Assembly: GCA_023213395.1 (NCBI GenBank)
Contig: CM041465.1
Coordinates: forward strand, 207,211,741-207,275,740
Direction of reading: 5' to 3'
Source of the DNA: Cycas panzhihuaensis
Taxonomy: Eukaryota > Cycadophyta
Length of the DNA stretch: 64,000 nt
The notes beneath the pieces are model-generated. The model was not told the origin of the DNA. It saw only the letters and a list, made by a program, of their open reading frames with translations, and did no database searches. This document shows positions 60,374-64,000 of this stretch, piece after piece (the stretch's first letter is position 1; each line of letters begins with the position of its first letter). The position numbers were made by a program, and so were the translations under genes.

Positions 60374-63300
60374 AATTATAGATGGATGGGAAAATAATAC
60401 ATAATTATTTTAAAAAATACTTATACTAAAACAAAATATTAGCCATTAAACATAAACTATAGTTGAAAATAAGTTAATAATAATAATCCCAAACTAAATA
60501 GTGATAAAGTTGTTGGACCTAGTGTTCATTACATTAGGTTAACATATATCTGTGTAAGAGCATCTTGGGAACATATGAGCCACTATAGTCGTTAGGTAAG
60601 ATTATTTAATTTATGTTTATTTATGCTTTATTATTATTTTACTATATTTTAAATTGAGGTTGAGGTGGGTTCCTGCCCACCTCCTGAATATATAATCTTT
60701 AGGGCCAAAACTCCTTGTGTTCTTTAACACCACCGAACTTATGGAAATAATGTTAATCTTTGCAATATGGATTGAAATGCATTTGAATATGGATTGAATA
60801 CATACCTACACTTGCTCTACTCTATCTCCATTTATGATCTTCATTTAGTATCAAATCCATCTTGTTGATATTTGATTATTTAGCTTCTAGCTCCTTGTAC
60901 ACTCAGCGAAAGTGTAGCATATGACTGCTAGTTGGATTTCTGGTAACCTTATCTACCTAACAGAGAAAATAGTTTGAAATTTCATCTTCTTTGAAAAGAA
61001 ATCTAGCCCTAGAATTTAGACATTGTGCCTTCATTTAATTACTGTTTAAGTCTCTTATCTACTCTCCATTCTCTCATGGCCAGAGAAGAAATATTATTCA
61101 TTGAGAAGACTACTTGCATAAAAGCTAAAGATAAATCATCAAACAATATTTTAGAGGATGAGCATTTAACAAGTAGCATACAAATCTCATTTGTTGTTAC
61201 TTCCCACTGTGAAGTATCTTCTAATAATGACATAAGTTCTTGCAAAATCATTTTCTTCATGCACTCGTGGGTCTTAGTAGTCATCTCCATTGTCGCCATC
61301 ATTACCCTATTCATTAAGATCTATTAAGAAATATTTTATGCTTGTGGTTTATCTATTTCATGGATTAGCTCCTAACTACCAATATAGAGTGGATACTTCC
61401 TCTACTACCTATGTATAGTCCTCTGCACACTCCTATGTGTTGCATGAAGACCTTGACCTCCAGGTCTACCTCTAGTAATTGAAATTGATTGCTATGCCAT
61501 TTTCACCTACACATCACTCTCACTACAGTTAAAAGGAAGATCATGAAGGAAAACCATAGAAAAAGCTCAAGGCTGGGAATTGGTGGTACAAATTACCCAG
61601 TCATTAGTTTTCATTGTGTCTCAATGTTTGTTTTAGAATACTCTCTTGCTTTAAAAAGTATTCCTCAGTGTCTTTTAGCTTGGATTGAAGCTTTATCTCT
61701 CTTAAGGTGTCACTCTTCATGAAAACTCAAGCACTCCTTTTTCTTCTCCGTCATTATTGTCATCGATAGTTTCATTTTGCTTCTCACTCTCAACATCGAC
61801 GATTCCACTTACAATCTCATAATGTTGAGAATAGAATATTTCATCTGTCGATCTGAGTCTGTATTACAACCGCTGACTACCATAGGGTATTATTCCCTCT
61901 TTGCATTTTGTTTTTTTTTAAATATATATTTAAATATTTGAAATACATTTTTATTTAATCTTAGTACCTCCATGTTTAAGATTCGATCAGTCTTTAATCA
62001 ATTTTAATAATGATTTAATCTAATTTTTTGTTATGCTTGTCACATGTTAATAGGCATGTACTTTTTGCCTTTTTTATTTATTTTTTCTAATGTTTTTATA
62101 AAATTAAATTAAATTGGATTGTGATTTGAGATTCATGTGTGTGTTTTTTACCTTATCCCCCTTTGCTATCAGCATCTAGTCACTTTGAGCCCCATGTGAC
62201 CTTACTTTTTATACAAGGGGCAGATTTAAAATCCTAATTAACTATTTTATATAATTTTAGGTTTTAAAAGAGTTTAATTATATTCTATAAGATTCGAAGT
62301 CTGCTAGCCCTCCTTCATAGGCAAATGGTTGATTATTTTTGGTCTCCACATGACCAGGGGCCTCTCGCCTAAGGGGCTTAACTCTTTCCCCTTTTTCATT
62401 TGATTTCCATAAAGGGTCCTTGTATTATTTTCATTATAACTTTTGATCTATAAGTCTATCTTTCAAACAGTTGGATCCATTGAAAAGGTATTTTAAACAT
62501 CTATATATTAAAATGGTTTCTACTAAGATTTGAACCTATTTTATAAGGTTTTGATGTTGATAAAATTAAGTCTTCTAATTAACCATAGTTTGGCTTATTT
62601 TTTACTATTTTAAGTTATTTTTTCATTCTAACTTGATATACTTACATAATATTGAGCTGTTAATCTATTGTTGACTATTTTTAGAAGCTCACAATTGAAT
62701 TTTATAGCTATTTACTCATATTTTAGCCTCTTAAAGAATGAGACTTTGGAAGTAAATTCTTTAATTTGGTACTTTCTAACACTTAATACTTCTATTTTAA
62801 AGTTGTTATTACATTCCATGGTTCATTTATTTTAAGTTTAAACTCATTTCAAGCCTATTCCACTTATTTTCTAAGTCAATTTACCTTTCAAAGGGATAAT
62901 TTTAAGGTGCATTCAAGGTCAAATAAAGGAACATGCTTGAAGGTTATATTTAAAGCATACCTTACATTTTTTTGTAGATTAGAAAAGGGCTCATACAAAA
63001 GCGTATTTATTGCTCATTTATATTTAGTTTATCCATCTAAATAGTAGGCTCATTTTGCTCTTTTCTTAGCTCTTATTACATTCAATCAAGGTTCCTTTTA
63101 TTATATTTAAAGGTATATTCAGATTACATCCTTTGTATAAGATCATTCAAAAAGTACTTCATTTCCTTTTAGAGCCCATTTGAGTTATATTGAAAGCTTT
63201 GTTATTTCATTTATATACTTCATTCAAAAGATGGATTCATTGATTTCATTTAAAAAGGGATTATTTAGTATTTATATTTGTTTCAAAAGGGAACATATTC

Positions 63301-63663
63301 CAAGATTACTTACTTTTATATGTTAAGAAGGAATCTCATTGATTTGCAAGTTGATTTAAAAAGAGATTATTATATTTCAAATTGTTCATTATCCTAAGGC
63401 TTATATTATATCATTTTGAAAAAAATATTGATCTATATTTGCCTCATTTAAAAAGGATGCATTCATTCCTTTTAATTTGAAAAGATACATATTCCTTTTA
63501 TTACTAAGTTATTTTTCATTTATTAAGAAGGAATCTTATTGAAAATTCATGTGAAAGGAAATTTATTAGATATTTCAAGTTATTTTCTCCTTAGAGATTA
63601 AAAGGATTCTTATTTATTTATTAAGACTATATCTTTTTAGATTATGTATTAAAGTCTTTTACA
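60374..63663. other. AT-rich region with an L2-like module and unassigned short frames
   Basis: No recognisable gene. A pair of foldback modules lies at 62158-62222 and 62305-62378, embedded in sequence resembling the L2 interior in minus orientation. Two open stretches (61025-61327, open on both strands, and 61489-61722) match no family I can name. A short direct repeat containing TTAAGAAGGAATCT occurs near 63324 and 63520. Confidence 0.45.
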
Positions 63664-63999
63664 ATGGCAATGAACATTGGTAACATAAGCTTTCCCATAT
63701 TCAATGGAACTGACTTTTAAATTTAGAGTAAAGTAATAAAATCATATTTTATTACAAATGATCTTTGCAAGTTTATAAAAAATAGTTACTTAGAAGATGA
63801 ACCAAACTTTTAAAAAAATATGAAAAAAGATAATGAGGCTTTAGCCTTAATTTTTTTTGCATTAGATGACACTATATTCACTAGTATAATTGAAATGACC
63901 ACATCTAAAAATGCATGGGATATCTTAGAATCAGTTTATGGGGGAGGCATTATAGAACTAGATGGAACTAATTATATTGATGATGTTTTTCATGCGAGA
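63664..63999 (+). pseudogene. gag: Copia-type gag, N-terminal part, runs off the window
   Basis: ATG at 63664 opens a frame reading ISFPIFNGTDF, then KSYFITNDLCKFIKNSYLED, NEALALIFFALDDTIFTSI and TTSKNAWDILESVYGGG. This is the UBN2/DUF4219 gag pattern of Ty1/copia elements (FxGTNYxxW, then L..aLd..If..i, then AkeaWd.L). Three in-frame stops fall in the first half, two of them where the family has the conserved Glu/Trp after GTDF. No LTR or primer site is recognised upstream, so it may be a fragment. The right end is cut by the window. Confidence 0.72.
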
Positions 64000-64000
64000 C

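Noticed and set aside
60512-60860. Possible LTR starting TGTTGGACC and ending before a TTTAGTATCAAATCC primer-like site
   Set aside because: No partner LTR or polypurine tract is visible in the window and the primer match is weak.
61025-61327. Roughly 90-100-codon frames open on both strands
   Set aside because: No recognisable motif; in AT-rich DNA two overlapping frames of this size can arise by chance.
61489-61722. 77-codon plus-strand frame
   Set aside because: No domain, no neighbouring exon signals and no family resemblance.

Overview
This window looks like a repeat-filled intergenic stretch of a large plant genome. The background is very AT-rich, and retrotransposons typical of flowering plants are interrupted and decayed. 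The families seen are Ty3/gypsy of the Tat type and the chromovirus type, Ty1/copia, L1-type LINEs with a fused RNase H, and non-autonomous LTR elements primed by initiator-tRNA-Met. I find no host gene, tRNA, rRNA or CRISPR array. The species cannot be named from the sequence; a monocot or other large-genome angiosperm is plausible, but that is only inference.

Layout from left to right: a non-autonomous LTR element on the minus strand (160-3980); a minus-strand fragment of a second non-autonomous family, called L2 here (about 4440-6804); a GC-richer Tat-like Ty3/gypsy element, T1 (7315-17129, 9.8 kb, 2.5-kb LTRs, TSD ACACT), which has lost its whole RT/RNase H/integrase region; a 3.65-kb non-autonomous copia-type element on the plus strand (17154-20806); a giant Tat-like element, T2 (21695-38216, 16.5 kb, 2.57-kb LTRs, TSD CTTAA); an L1-type LINE on the plus strand (38697-44905, 16-bp TSD, poly-A tail); a heavily decayed chromovirus on the minus strand (about 47506-52900); one minus and two tandem plus copies of family L2 (53151-60373), which form a long inverted repeat; AT-rich sequence; and the start of a copia-type gag at the right edge (63664 onward).

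The most interesting part is T2. On its own coding (minus) strand it carries gag, protease, RT and RNase H in largely one reading frame, then integrase. Between integrase and the 3' LTR a second transcription unit lies on the OPPOSITE strand (about 25597-28147). It has its own TATA box, plausible introns, a domain resembling the plant mobile domain (PMD, aminotransferase-like), a poly-Asp/Gly acidic linker and a coiled-coil-like tail. Downstream of it on the T2 sense strand is a relic of a second, archaeal-type RNase H. T1 is a sister subfamily in which the antisense gene and most of pol are deleted, leaving only the last part of the second RNase H. Each element keeps catalytic or binding residues that the other has lost.

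Nearly every coding region is a pseudogene with stops and frameshifts, so most entries are relics. Boundaries resting on LTR/TSD matches (T1, T2, LINE, copia) are good to the base or within a base. Boundaries in the AT-rich non-autonomous elements and the chromovirus are approximate. Percent identities were not computed.
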